Assembly: GCF_040656415.1 (NCBI RefSeq) | Contig: NZ_JBFAMC010000001.1 | Location: 62,001 to 126,000, forward strand | Direction of reading: 5' to 3' | Origin: Rhodococcus_F sp040656415 | GTDB lineage: Bacteria; Actinomycetota; Actinomycetes; Mycobacteriales; Mycobacteriaceae | Length of the DNA stretch: 64,000 nt | Shown: piece by piece, positions 41,845-50,161 of the stretch | Numbering within the stretch: position 1 is the stretch's first letter | Layout of the letters: the number at the start of each line of letters is the position of its first letter | Made by a program: the position numbers and the translations under genes | Notes under the pieces: generated by a model | Databases searched by the model: none | Told to the model about the DNA's origin: nothing | The model's input: only the letters and a program-made list of their open reading frames with translations

Positions 41845-42719
41845 CAACACTGATCGCGACCGATCTCGACCGGACCATGATCTACTCGCGCAGTGCTATG
41901 GAACTAGCCGCGGGCGAGAAGGATGTGACCGACCCAGCCGCACAAGACGATTTGCTGTGCGTCGAAGTGTACGACGGCAAGCCCCTGTCCTACGTCACGA
42001 CGGCCGCCGAGTCCATGCTGCGGCGACTCGCCGACACCACGGTGGTCGTTCCCACCACCACCCGCACAGTCGCACAGTTCCAGCGCATCGAGCTGCCGGG
42101 GGCACCGTGGCGGTACGCGATCACCACAAACGGAGGGAACATCCTCGTCGACGGTGTGCCTGACGAGGGGTGGCGGAGCGATGTCGACGCTGCCATCGCT
42201 GCCGGTGCGGCATCGTTGTCCGAGATCGGCGACGAGTTGGCTCGCCGGGTCGACGACAGCTGGGTCCGTTCGTCCCGAATCGCCGACGAACTGTTCTCGT
42301 ATCTGGTCGTCGACGTCGACGCGATGCCTACAGGGTTCGTCGAGGACTGGGACGCCTGGTGTTCGGATCGGGGGTGGGGAGCGTCTCGGCAGGGCCGCAA
42401 GGTCTACACGATGCCGAAGGCGGTGTGCAAGAGTCGGGCGGTTGCCGAGGTCCGCGCGCGTCTTGTCAAGGACGGGGTGCTCGAGCAAGGGACTTCCGTA
42501 TTGGCGGCAGGTGACGGAGCGCTCGACGCCGCCATGCTCAGCAAGGCTGACGCCGCGATCCGCCCTCGACACGGTGAACTCGAAGCACTCGACTGGCAGC
42601 ATCCGAGTGTGGCTGTCACCGACAGCAGTGGCATCGCCGCCGGCGAGGAGATTCTGCGATGGTTCTGGGACCGCGTGGAATGCGGTGCCGGGTCGACGCC
42701 GGCCGCGTCGCCTTTGTAG
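41841..42719 (+). CDS. HAD-superfamily phosphatase of the Ter operon
   Basis: 292 residues from the ATG overlapping the upstream stop (ATGA). HAD motifs are DLDRT (residues 8-12, the DxDxT signature), TTTR for motif II, a Lys in MPKAVCKSRAV, and GDGALDAAM for motif IV. A Cof-like cap lies between. It probably removes a phosphate from the product of the preceding enzymes. Last gene of the overlapping operon. Confidence 0.82.
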   Translation: MTTLIATDLDRTMIYSRSAMELAAGEKDVTDPAAQDDLLCVEVYDGKPLSYVTTAAESMLRRLADTTVVVPTTTRTVAQFQRIELPGAPWRYAITTNGGNILVDGVPDEGWRSDVDAAIAAGAASLSEIGDELARRVDDSWVRSSRIADELFSYLVVDVDAMPTGFVEDWDAWCSDRGWGASRQGRKVYTMPKAVCKSRAVAEVRARLVKDGVLEQGTSVLAAGDGALDAAMLSKADAAIRPRHGELEALDWQHPSVAVTDSSGIAAGEEILRWFWDRVECGAGSTPAASPL

Positions 42720-42720
42720 C

Positions 42721-42894
42721 GTGCGTGCGAGCCTGGCCGACATTGAAGAAATCGACATTGAAGAAATGATGTGCTCGATCTCCGGCGATCCGAGGACCTT
42801 GCTTGCGTCACACCCCCGTCACCTGGCGAGACGTGTGCACAGGTGGCGCGAATCGCACACCGTCGATGCGGTGCTCGTGTTCGATGCGAGCTAG
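42721..42894 (+). CDS. Small unknown frame after the Ter HAD gene
   Basis: 57 codons from a GTG two bases past the HAD stop (ADIEEIDIEEMMCSISGDPR, ending VDAVLVFDAS). It contains an internal 15-base tandem duplication that yields the DIEEIDIEE repeat. The end resembles the end of the methyltransferase at 45923 (DAMLVLDAS), so it may be a gene relic rather than a real gene. Confidence 0.25.
   Translation: MRASLADIEEIDIEEMMCSISGDPRTLLASHPRHLARRVHRWRESHTVDAVLVFDAS
42738..42767. repeat. 15-base tandem repeat, two units
   Basis: CGACATTGAAGAAAT occurs twice in direct succession (42738-42752, 42753-42767), in frame with the small open frame there. Confidence 0.85.
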
Positions 42895-43001
42895 TCTCAC
42901 CCCCGTTGTTCTGCCGTGGGCCGACCGAGGCTGTAGGTTTCGCGTTCGATACCGGACCGGTGTTCGGGGCGGTATGGCACAGAGAGTCGAACGAGGCGGC
43001 A

Positions 43002-43490
43002 ATGGATCGGATAGTAGGTGAGGTGAGTCGGCTGTTGGCACACGCTCGCGGAGTTGAATCGGCTTCGGTCTTCGGGCTGGTGCGCACCGTGGAGCGAATG
43101 CGTGGCAGGCCGCTGACCGTGAAGGAGAGCGCGGAGCTGCCACCAGGGATGTTCGGCTTGTGGCGCAACGGTGACGACCGAGACGAGGTGTTCTATGCGC
43201 CGTGGGTCGCTGCACCCGATCGCACGGTGGCTCACGAACTCGGGCATATCCTCCTCGGACATGGTGGGCTGCCAGTGGAAGAGGCCGTTCGGCACACTCT
43301 GCCTCCCGAATGGCATGACATGGCCTCATTCATGCTTCGTCAGTGCGGGCACGATGCGGGCGCGGACGAGCAGCTGCGGCAACTCGAGCGAGACGCCGAG
43401 GGGTTCGCGTCGGAGCTGTGTCGGCGAATCTCCGGAGCGGGCCGTGCACGTTCGGCGCGTATTCGGTCACATTTCAACGAAATCCTCTGA
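43002..43490 (+). CDS. ImmA/IrrE-family metallopeptidase
   Basis: About 162 residues. The zinc motif HELGH is at residues 78-82, and the downstream ERDAEGFA provides the third ligand Glu133, the arrangement of ImmA/IrrE proteases. Those cut helix-turn-helix repressors in phage, ICE and stress circuits. The start ATG is preceded by GAGGCGG; the frame is open upstream to 42771. It lies three bases before the MAB_1171c-type gene and shares the locus with an XRE regulator at 45150, a plausible cleavage target. Confidence 0.75.
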   Translation: MDRIVGEVSRLLAHARGVESASVFGLVRTVERMRGRPLTVKESAELPPGMFGLWRNGDDRDEVFYAPWVAAPDRTVAHELGHILLGHGGLPVEEAVRHTLPPEWHDMASFMLRQCGHDAGADEQLRQLERDAEGFASELCRRISGAGRARSARIRSHFNEIL

Positions 43491-43493
43491 GCT

Positions 43494-44579
43494 ATGGGCC
43501 TGATGATCGCATTGTCAGTGCTGCTCTGGTTCGCTGCCGTGACAAGGGCGCGGCGGTGGTGGCAGGCTCGGTCGGTGTTTACGCTCGGCGCCGCAATCGT
43601 GTTCACGTTCATGGCGATACACACCACCATCAACATCGGGCCGATCGACCGCGCTGTCAGTGAAGTGCTGGGGTTCCCGAATGCGACGTCGGCGGTCAAG
43701 CATGTCGTATTCATCGGGATCAGCCTGGGCGCATCACTCATGATTGTGGCGCTTCGGGTGCCAGGGGCCGCCATCCAACGCCGATGGACGGTGCCTGTGT
43801 TCATCGGCGCTGCGGCGACCTCGTCCGCGGCCCTCGCGTTGTTCTTCTCTGCCGATCGTGTTCCACAGGCGGATAGTGGATACGAATTCGACCACCAGTA
43901 CCTGCACCTTCCTGGATATGCGGAGGCTGCTCTGCTGGTGATGGGCGTGGCGGCGGTGGTCTGTACGATCATTTCGATCGTTGTGCTGCTGGGATGGGAC
44001 CTCGGCACGCCGGAGGGTCGTGGCCTGGCGATTCTTGCTCCAGGTGTCACGATTCTTGCGGTTTACGCATGGATGAGAACCGGTTACATCACGGCTGTTC
44101 GAGCAGCGTGGGTTGAGCCCACCACCACGATATTTGATCTGGGTACCAAGCTGGCCGCCATCGGGATCGTTCTCACGACAACGGGTCTGCTGTGGGCGAG
44201 CGTCGAAGGCGGACTCACGGTGCGCCTGCTGCGTCGAGACATCGCGCAGTTGCACCGGAGCTTGGTGGGCGAGCGCTGGCCAGGTGTCGCACGCGAGTCT
44301 CACGCCACTGCCGGACCCGCTCGCTATGTCGAGGACCGGGCCACTGAGGTGCTCGACGCTCTCTCGATGCAGGCGCGTCTCGATGGGCTTCCCGAGGTTG
44401 GACAGAGGATGGCGAGAGCTGAGTTGATAGCTGATTGGTTGCGATCGGGTGAACCCGCAGGCATCGGGGTATCGGACCTCCGTCCGCCTCCAGGTGCAGA
44501 TGCTGTCAAATGGGTCCGTGCCATCGGGCGGGCCTATGCGTCGAACTCGGCTCCAACCGGGGCAGGTGACTCGAGGTGA
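43494..44579 (+). CDS. MAB_1171c-type multi-spanning membrane protein
   Basis: 361 residues. Seven or so transmembrane helices span roughly residues 1-225 (WFAAVTRARRWW at the first). A soluble tail to the end carries RLLRRDIAQLHRSLVGERWP. This plan and the adjacency to an ImmA/IrrE gene match the MAB_1171c family, annotated as a putative transporter but without a known substrate. Its stop overlaps the next start by four bases (GTGA). Confidence 0.7.
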   Translation: MGLMIALSVLLWFAAVTRARRWWQARSVFTLGAAIVFTFMAIHTTINIGPIDRAVSEVLGFPNATSAVKHVVFIGISLGASLMIVALRVPGAAIQRRWTVPVFIGAAATSSAALALFFSADRVPQADSGYEFDHQYLHLPGYAEAALLVMGVAAVVCTIISIVVLLGWDLGTPEGRGLAILAPGVTILAVYAWMRTGYITAVRAAWVEPTTTIFDLGTKLAAIGIVLTTTGLLWASVEGGLTVRLLRRDIAQLHRSLVGERWPGVARESHATAGPARYVEDRATEVLDALSMQARLDGLPEVGQRMARAELIADWLRSGEPAGIGVSDLRPPPGADAVKWVRAIGRAYASNSAPTGAGDSR

Positions 44580-45145
44580 CGGCGCGCCTCGCACGACTCC
44601 TCACGGAAATCGCCGCCCCGTGGACGGTCAACATCGCGTCGTGTCTGATTCTGGGGTGGTCCATCGGGCATCCAGGTTGGGGCGCGTTCGTCGCGTTGTT
44701 CACGGGAGTGCTGCCGATGCTGCTCATCGTGGGTGGCATTGTGCAACAGCGCTTCGGGAATCATCACGTCACGGAGCATTCCGAGCGTCATGGTCTGATT
44801 CTGGCCATTCTCGCGCTGGTACTTGTGGCCCTCGTCGTGCAGCTCCTCGCGAGCGCGCCGTCTCAGATGATCGCCCTGACCTGCGCGGGGCTGGCAACTC
44901 TCGGAGCGATCGCGGTGTGGACATCCATCGTGCACGTCAAGGCGTCGGTCCACATGGCCGTGTGGTGTGGTGTGGTTGCCATCCTCGCCGTGGCGCTCGG
45001 TCCGTGGTGGTGGCTGGCCCTGGCCCTGGCGCCGGCCATCGCCTGGTCGCGAATCTACCTCGGACATCACACGATCGGCCAGATCGTGGTCGGCGCGTCC
45101 ACAGGATTGGTCATCGCGCCGCTGGTGTACCTTCTGGTCGCTTGA
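44576..45145 (+). CDS. PAP2-like membrane phosphatase, copy 1
   Basis: 189 residues with five or six transmembrane helices. Near the end SRIYLGHHTIGQIVVG matches PAP2 motif C3 (SRxxxxxHxxxQ/D), and NHHVTEHSERHG may supply motif C2-like histidines. PAP2 enzymes dephosphorylate lipid phosphates. The canonical KxxxxxxRP motif is not evident, so activity is uncertain. It is translated from a GTG overlapping the MAB_1171c-type gene. It is nearly duplicated at 46801. Confidence 0.65.
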   Translation: MTARLARLLTEIAAPWTVNIASCLILGWSIGHPGWGAFVALFTGVLPMLLIVGGIVQQRFGNHHVTEHSERHGLILAILALVLVALVVQLLASAPSQMIALTCAGLATLGAIAVWTSIVHVKASVHMAVWCGVVAILAVALGPWWWLALALAPAIAWSRIYLGHHTIGQIVVGASTGLVIAPLVYLLVA

Positions 45146-45149
45146 CGGC

Positions 45150-45545
45150 CTACGCCTGCTCGGAGTGTGCGGCTTGGTTTCCGGTCAGGTACGGGTTGTA
45201 GGCCCGCGCGGCGGTGGGCACGTCGTCCTCGCGTAGCGACCGGATCCAACTGATATATCTCTGGAAGTCGGCGTAAGAGGAGTCGTCGGCGAAGTAGTCG
45301 AGTGGGACGTGGAAGAACCGGGCAATGTCCTGGACGACCTGGAGACTCGGGTTCGGTCGCAGTCCGTTGAGGAGCATCGACACGTATCCCTGGGTGATGG
45401 TGCCGCCGTTGCTCCGAATACCGTCCACGATCTCGGACACGGTGAACGGCGGTCGATCTTTCGGATGGACGTTGTCGATCAAGTATCGGAACTTCTCGGC
45501 GAAAGTCGCCACCCGATTCTCCCTCTTGTCTGAATGGGCAACCAT
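45150..45545 (-). CDS. XRE-type helix-turn-helix regulator
   Basis: 131 residues. HTH around EIVDGIRSNGGTITQGYVSM, followed by LNGLRPNPSLQVVQDIARFF and the PLDYFAD segment typical of XRE repressors of actinomycetes (SinR/EspR-like). The tail is partly charged. It is convergent with the ImmA/IrrE-MAB_1171c-PAP2 operon and ends four bases from it. A palindromic AT-rich site lies upstream of its start. Confidence 0.8.
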   Translation of the reverse strand: MVAHSDKRENRVATFAEKFRYLIDNVHPKDRPPFTVSEIVDGIRSNGGTITQGYVSMLLNGLRPNPSLQVVQDIARFFHVPLDYFADDSSYADFQRYISWIRSLREDDVPTAARAYNPYLTGNQAAHSEQA

Positions 45546-45685
45546 CGATGGACAGTTCGAATCTACCGGTACACCTGGCCCGAGCTGAGAACCAGTTGCG
45601 GTATCACAATCGTAATATTACTATCGTAATGCCCGGGTAGGGGAGGGTCGGAGCGGCTGGGTGAGTAGAGCTGACGGTGGCGGCC
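45546..45685. other. Upstream region of the XRE gene
   Basis: 140 bases, AT-rich in part. It holds the operator-like repeats at 45609-45630; no gene seen. Confidence 0.55.
45609..45630. promoter_or_regulatory. Operator-like site upstream of the XRE regulator
   Basis: Two direct ATCGTAAT units (45609-45616, 45623-45630) enclose the perfect ten-base palindrome GTAATATTAC (45612-45621). It lies about 65-85 bases upstream of the XRE start, as expected of an autoregulatory site. Confidence 0.55.
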
Positions 45686-45865
45686 CTATCGCACAGGGGG
45701 TTCAGGAGTGCGGTTGTGGTTTCGCTCCCATTCGGGGACGACTAGAGCGTTCTCGATCAGCATCTCACCCAGCCGCTCCTTCTTGTATGACGTGAGCGAA
45801 AAGCGAGCGTCGCGCCACGTCCACTGCGCGACGCTTCTATCGAAAATGGGATGCGGCTCGGACAT
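45686..45865 (-). CDS. Small hypothetical protein
   Basis: 59 residues from ATG 45863-45865 (MSEPHPIFDRSVAQWTWRDA, ending NHNRTPEPPVR). The composition is protein-like and unlike the shadow frames around it, but there is no clear ribosome site. Divergent from the methyltransferase gene. No family recognised. Confidence 0.4.
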   Translation of the reverse strand: MSEPHPIFDRSVAQWTWRDARFSLTSYKKERLGEMLIENALVVPEWERNHNRTPEPPVR

Positions 45866-45922
45866 CGGCGATGTACTGTCCGACGTTTCCGATACCCATT
45901 GAAAAGTACGTAAGGATGCCGC

Positions 45923-46651
45923 ATGGACGAGCGGGCGGGTGGTTGTTCGATCGGTGAATACCTGATCAGCTCGAGGTCGCCCGCGGAGTACCGCGCAATG
46001 TTTGCGCTGGACGACTCCGATCTGACCGGCAAGGTGCTCGACTGTCCAGGCGGCGGAGCGAGTTTCACCGCAGAGGCGAACGAACTCGGTGCCGACGCGA
46101 CCGCGGTTGATCCGCTGTATCGACGGAATGCTGCGGTGATCGCCCAGTACGCTCTGGACGAGGTTGCGCGTGGTTCCGACTGGATGGCGAAGAACAGGGA
46201 CCGGTACCGCTGGGACTTCTACGGCGACCTCGAGGGGCATCAGAGGATGCGCCGAGCGTCGGCTGAGAAGTTCGCCACCGATATCCTCGCGCACCCGGAA
46301 CGGTATCGGGCGGGTGCGCTACCGAGGCTACCGTTTCCGGACGGCACGTTCGACCTCGTGCTGTCGTCTCACCTGCTGTTCACATACGCAGACCGCCTGG
46401 ACTATCGATTCCACATCGACGCACTGCGAGAGTTGGCCCGGGTAGCGAGGGGGAACGTCCGAGTCTTTCCGCTTGTAGACCAGGCAGGCGAACGGCGCGA
46501 TGATCTGTTGCCACCACTGCTGGTCGAACTCGAATCGTTGGGGCTGAGTCCGCAGGTCCGGACCGTCGACTACGAGTTTCAGCACGGCGCCGATGCGATG
46601 CTCGTGTTGGATGCGAGTCACCGTCGCTCAGACGGAACGTCTCATCCCTAA
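45923..46651 (+). CDS. Class I SAM-dependent methyltransferase-like protein
   Basis: 242 residues. Motif I is VLDCPGGGASF at about 38-48 (an unusual CPGG in place of GxGxG), with an acidic motif II in ATAVDPLY. LPFPDGTFDLVLSSHLLFTY fits motif IV/post-IV. AAGGA lies six bases before the ATG. Substrate unknown. It sits between the two PAP2-like copies. Confidence 0.7.
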   Translation: MDERAGGCSIGEYLISSRSPAEYRAMFALDDSDLTGKVLDCPGGGASFTAEANELGADATAVDPLYRRNAAVIAQYALDEVARGSDWMAKNRDRYRWDFYGDLEGHQRMRRASAEKFATDILAHPERYRAGALPRLPFPDGTFDLVLSSHLLFTYADRLDYRFHIDALRELARVARGNVRVFPLVDQAGERRDDLLPPLLVELESLGLSPQVRTVDYEFQHGADAMLVLDASHRRSDGTSHP

Positions 46652-46800
46652 ACCTGTTTTCTTCGAATCGATTTCGCCGTGGCAACACCAACCGGTCTGC
46701 GCGGTTGGTTTTCGGTCCTGAGATGGATCGGCGCGGGTACGATGCACTCCGGCGCGAACCCCAGGGTTCGTGCGGTTTTCTGCCATCAGGGAGGGGGGCT

Positions 46801-47409
46801 ATGTATCGAGTTCGGCCACCACTGGCTGGACGAGTCGAGGTAAAGGGCGGTCTCGCAAGACTTCTCACGGAGCTTGCGGCCCCGTGGACGGTCAACGTCG
46901 CATCGTGCCTCATCCTCGGCTGGTCAGTTGGGCACCCGGGTTGGGGCGCTTTCGTGGCGTTGTTCTCAGGGTTGCTGCCGATGCTGCTCATCGGGCGAGG
47001 CGTTGTGCGGGAGAGCATCGGAAACCATCACGTAACCGAGCACTCCGAGCGTCACGGTCTGCTTCTGGCGATCCTCGGCATGATCTTCTTCGCCCTCGTC
47101 GTGCAGCTCGTTGCGGGCTCGCCGCCGGAGATGATCGCCCTGACATGCGCCGGCTTGGCCACTCTCGTGGGTATCGCGTTGTGGACGAGCATCGTGCGCA
47201 TCAACGCGTCGGTCCACATGGCGGTGTGGTGTGGTGTGGTTGCCATCCTCGCGATCGCGCTCGGTCCGTGGTGGTGGTTGGGTCTGGCCCTGGCGCCTGC
47301 CATTGCATGGTCGCGGCTCCATCTCGACCATCACACCGTGGGGCAGATTTCGGTCGGCGCGGCGACGGGATTGATCGTCGCGCCGTCGATCTACCTCCTC
47401 GTGGCGTAA
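46801..47409 (+). CDS. PAP2-like membrane phosphatase, copy 2
   Basis: 202 residues, nearly the same as copy 1 at 44576 from GLARLLTELAAPWTVN onward (GHPGWGAFVALFSGLLPMLL, VHMAVWCGVVAILAIALGPW), with an extra 15-residue N-terminus. The C3-like motif reads SRLHLDHHTVGQISVG, with Asp where copy 1 has Gly. AGGGAGG precedes the ATG. Unlike copy 1 it is a single gene with no MAB_1171c partner. Confidence 0.65.
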   Translation: MYRVRPPLAGRVEVKGGLARLLTELAAPWTVNVASCLILGWSVGHPGWGAFVALFSGLLPMLLIGRGVVRESIGNHHVTEHSERHGLLLAILGMIFFALVVQLVAGSPPEMIALTCAGLATLVGIALWTSIVRINASVHMAVWCGVVAILAIALGPWWWLGLALAPAIAWSRLHLDHHTVGQISVGAATGLIVAPSIYLLVA

Positions 47410-47470
47410 CCGCCGATTCTTCTACCGCCACATACTCTCTCGTATGACAGAACTCTTCGTTCGGCGAAGC

Positions 47471-48325
47471 TCAAATTCCCAAGGCGCCAGCGATCTTCTG
47501 CAGATCGGAGATGGGATCGTCGGCTATGGGGAGTACCTGAATGGCTACGTGATCGGCGCCCGCATCGAGATGCTCCTTGAGTCGGCCCGCCACGTACTCG
47601 GCGTCACCGTGCGCGACGAGTGCATCGATCAGTTCGTCGCTGCCGCCGTTGGCAATCTGCTCGGTCGTGTAGCCGAGCCGCTCGAGGTTGTTCACATAGT
47701 TTCTTAGGTGCAGATAGGGGTTTTCGACAGCCTCGCGGCCGATCGGGCGTGCGCGGTCGGCGTCGGTGTCGAGAACCACCTTGTGTTCGGGCGCGAGAAC
47801 TGGCCCCGGACCGAGAAGTTCCCGGGCTTCACGAGTGTGTTGTGGCGTGGTCAGGTACGGGTGGGCTCCAGCCGATCGTGCCGCCGAGAGTGCGAGAACC
47901 TTGGGTCCGAGCGCGGCAAGGACGCGCCTACTTTTGGGCACGGCGGCATTGTCGAGGACGTCGAGGTATTCGACCAGCGAGGAGTACGGCTTGCTGTAGT
48001 TCAGGCCGGGTTGTTCCGAGTGGCCGACGCCGACGCCGAGGAGGAAGCGTCCCGGAAAACGGGCCTCGAGCCGATGGAACGAGTCCGCGACCTCCGCAGC
48101 GGGAGCCATCCAGATATTGGTGATACCGGTTGCTACGGTGATTGACGAAGTGGCGTCGAGGAGCTTCTCGGCGATCTCGAGATCTGCAGGCGGAGAACCG
48201 CCGATCCAGATTGCTCCGTAGCCTGCGTCCTCGATGGCCTTCCCGACTTCAGGCTGCAGTCCCGCCGCGTGACGCCAGACGCCGAATTGTCCGAGCTGGG
48301 GGGTTTCTTCAATTGTTCGTGACAT
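47471..48325 (-). CDS. F420-dependent LLM oxidoreductase (TIGR03620-like)
   Basis: 284 residues, shorter luciferase-like barrel. GAIWIGGSPPADLE near the start, VATGITNIWMAPA, then RFLLGVGVGHSEQPG and the end LDAGADHVAIQVLP are typical of the TIGR03620-like F420 group. It is not part of the seven-copy array and clearly belongs to a different subfamily. Substrate unknown. Confidence 0.82.
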   Translation of the reverse strand: MSRTIEETPQLGQFGVWRHAAGLQPEVGKAIEDAGYGAIWIGGSPPADLEIAEKLLDATSSITVATGITNIWMAPAAEVADSFHRLEARFPGRFLLGVGVGHSEQPGLNYSKPYSSLVEYLDVLDNAAVPKSRRVLAALGPKVLALSAARSAGAHPYLTTPQHTREARELLGPGPVLAPEHKVVLDTDADRARPIGREAVENPYLHLRNYVNNLERLGYTTEQIANGGSDELIDALVAHGDAEYVAGRLKEHLDAGADHVAIQVLPIADDPISDLQKIAGALGI

Positions 48326-48372
48326 GTGACATGCACTCTCTATTCTTCGTTCCCGTTCCGGCAGGGTGTCTG

Positions 48373-48693
48373 TCAGGTGCCGGGCGGCCGGTACTCGGCG
48401 TCCCGTCGCACCGCCTCATCGATCTGCTGCGGCGTCAGCAACACCACGGATTCGGATCTCGCCGCACCAGAGGCGGCGGTGCGGATCCCCAGCGTGGCGG
48501 CCGCGACCTCGTCCGGCACATCCCCGATTACGAACAGGTCTCTGCCGCCGAGCGCGTAGTAGCAGGATTCGACCGTGCCCCCGACACTTTCGACCATCCG
48601 CGTGATTTCCTGGTGTCGTGCGGTGCCACCTTCGGTAAGCAATCCCTGCGCGCCTTCGGGTGAGTACGTGACCTGCCAGAGGTATCTCGGCAT
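48373..48693 (-). CDS. GYD-domain protein
   Basis: 106 residues, alpha+beta GYD fold (YLWQVTYSPEGAQGLL, then CYYALGGRDLFVIGDVPDE). Named for a Gly-Tyr-Asp motif, here GGRD. Function unknown. GAGGAGG is placed well before the ATG. Immediately upstream of, and same strand as, the LLM oxidoreductase gene, 47 bases apart, so possibly co-transcribed. Confidence 0.75.
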   Translation of the reverse strand: MPRYLWQVTYSPEGAQGLLTEGGTARHQEITRMVESVGGTVESCYYALGGRDLFVIGDVPDEVAAATLGIRTAASGAARSESVVLLTPQQIDEAVRRDAEYRPPGT

Positions 48694-48765
48694 CGGTGCC
48701 TCCTCGATAGTGGGGTCATCCCCATGGTTCTACCGAGAGCGGCCACATGCAATAGCTGCCGGCGA

Positions 48766-48780
48766 TAGGGTTGTGAGATG
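48766..48780 (+). promoter_or_regulatory. Leaderless -10 box before the DUF72 gene
   Basis: TAGGGT (48766-48771) lies six bases before the ATG at 48778 and no ribosome site is present. Confidence 0.4.
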
Positions 48781-49593
48781 GCGAAGGCCAGGGTGGGCAT
48801 CTCGGGCTGGACGTACCCGGGCTGGCGTGGTGACTTCTACCCGGAGGGTCTGGCTCATCGCGAGGAGCTGGCCTATGCGGCGCGGCGATTTTCGTCCATC
48901 GAGATCAACGGATCGTTCTACGCGTTGCAGAAACCGGCAAGCTACGCGAAGTGGCGGGACGAGACCCCGGACGATTTCGTATTCGCGGTCAAGGGGAGCA
49001 GGTACATCACCCATATGAAGCGGCTCGCCGATGTCGAGACCGCGCTGCCGAACTTCTTCGCGTCGGGTGTACTGGCACTCGGGTCGAAACTCGGTCCGTT
49101 TCTGTGGCAACTGCCGCCCACACTCGCGTTCGACGAAGCAAAGGTGAGCCGGTTCCTCGAACGGCTGCCAAGCACTACCGAGGAGTTGGCGCACCTGGCC
49201 CGCGCGCATGACGACAAGCTTCGGGATGACGGCACGCTCACCGAGACCGACGCGAATCGCCTAGTCCGCCATGCGGTCGAAGTTCGGCATCAGAGCTTCG
49301 ATTCACCCGAGGCGGTCGAACTTCTCCGCGCCCACGCCGCGGCGTTCGTCGTTGCGGACACGGCCGGCCGATACCCGCTGGTGAAGACACCGACGAGCGA
49401 TTTCGTATACGTACGATTGCACGGCGACGCGAAGCTGTACACCAGCGGCTACAGCGACGGCGCCCTCGACCAGTGGGCCGACGACATCCGCGCATGGACC
49501 GATTCCGGCTTGGACGTGTTCGTGTACTTCGACAACGACGTGAAGGGGTACGCCCCGTTCGATGCTCAGCGACTGAGCACCCGGTTGGCGTGA
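48778..49593 (+). CDS. DUF72-family protein
   Basis: 271 residues, TIM-barrel DUF72 (VGISGWTYPGWRGDFYPEGL, INGSFYALQKPASYAKW, FLWQLPPTLAFD, VYVRLHGDAKLY, VFVYFDNDVKGYAPFDA). Biochemical role not established. Start fits the family N-terminus exactly. Confidence 0.82.
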   Translation: MAKARVGISGWTYPGWRGDFYPEGLAHREELAYAARRFSSIEINGSFYALQKPASYAKWRDETPDDFVFAVKGSRYITHMKRLADVETALPNFFASGVLALGSKLGPFLWQLPPTLAFDEAKVSRFLERLPSTTEELAHLARAHDDKLRDDGTLTETDANRLVRHAVEVRHQSFDSPEAVELLRAHAAAFVVADTAGRYPLVKTPTSDFVYVRLHGDAKLYTSGYSDGALDQWADDIRAWTDSGLDVFVYFDNDVKGYAPFDAQRLSTRLA

Positions 49594-49656
49594 GTTGTCG
49601 TCGGCGCATGGCACAGTGGTCGTGCATCAGTGACGCGACGAGATGAGGAAACCATC

Positions 49657-50127
49657 GTGTGGCCCACCCACTGGCCGACGGTCCCACGGGAGATCGCGGA
49701 GGCGGTAGACGCGGCTGTCAGCGCGGCCGTTGCCTCGAATACCACCGCGTTCGCCGTGGCGTTGGAGGATCTCGATGGGCTGCCTGCCGAGCAGGTGCGT
49801 CTCGTGCTCTCCACGATCATCCACGAGCTGCTCGAGACGATGCACCCTGATGGCCTCACGGGCGAAGACGTGCAGAACGTTCTCACCCTCGCGGTGCGGA
49901 GGGCACACGAGTGGGTGCCCGACGTCGATGTGGCGTCGTTCGTCGCAGTCCTCACAGGCGCACTCGGTGTCGCCGACGCGGACGAATCCGATCCGCCCGC
50001 ATCCCCCATCCCGTCGGCGATCTTGCTGATCGCAGAACTGTTGTCGAGCACGCAGAAGTCAGTGCACGACTACGTTCGTCGCGCACTGGACGAGGTGGCG
50101 CGTGCCGAGACCATCGAAATGCCTTGA
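49657..50127 (+). CDS. Hypothetical helical protein
   Basis: About 156 residues, mostly predicted helix (VPREIAEAVDAAVSAAVASN, LVLSTIIHELLETM, SAILLIAELLSSTQKSV). No family recognised. GAGGAA lies six bases before this GTG; an upstream GTG at 49630 is in frame but lacks such a site. Confidence 0.6.
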   Translation: MWPTHWPTVPREIAEAVDAAVSAAVASNTTAFAVALEDLDGLPAEQVRLVLSTIIHELLETMHPDGLTGEDVQNVLTLAVRRAHEWVPDVDVASFVAVLTGALGVADADESDPPASPIPSAILLIAELLSSTQKSVHDYVRRALDEVARAETIEMP

Positions 50128-50161
50128 GGCGAAATCATATGGAGCGTCGCGCCTAGAGGAA

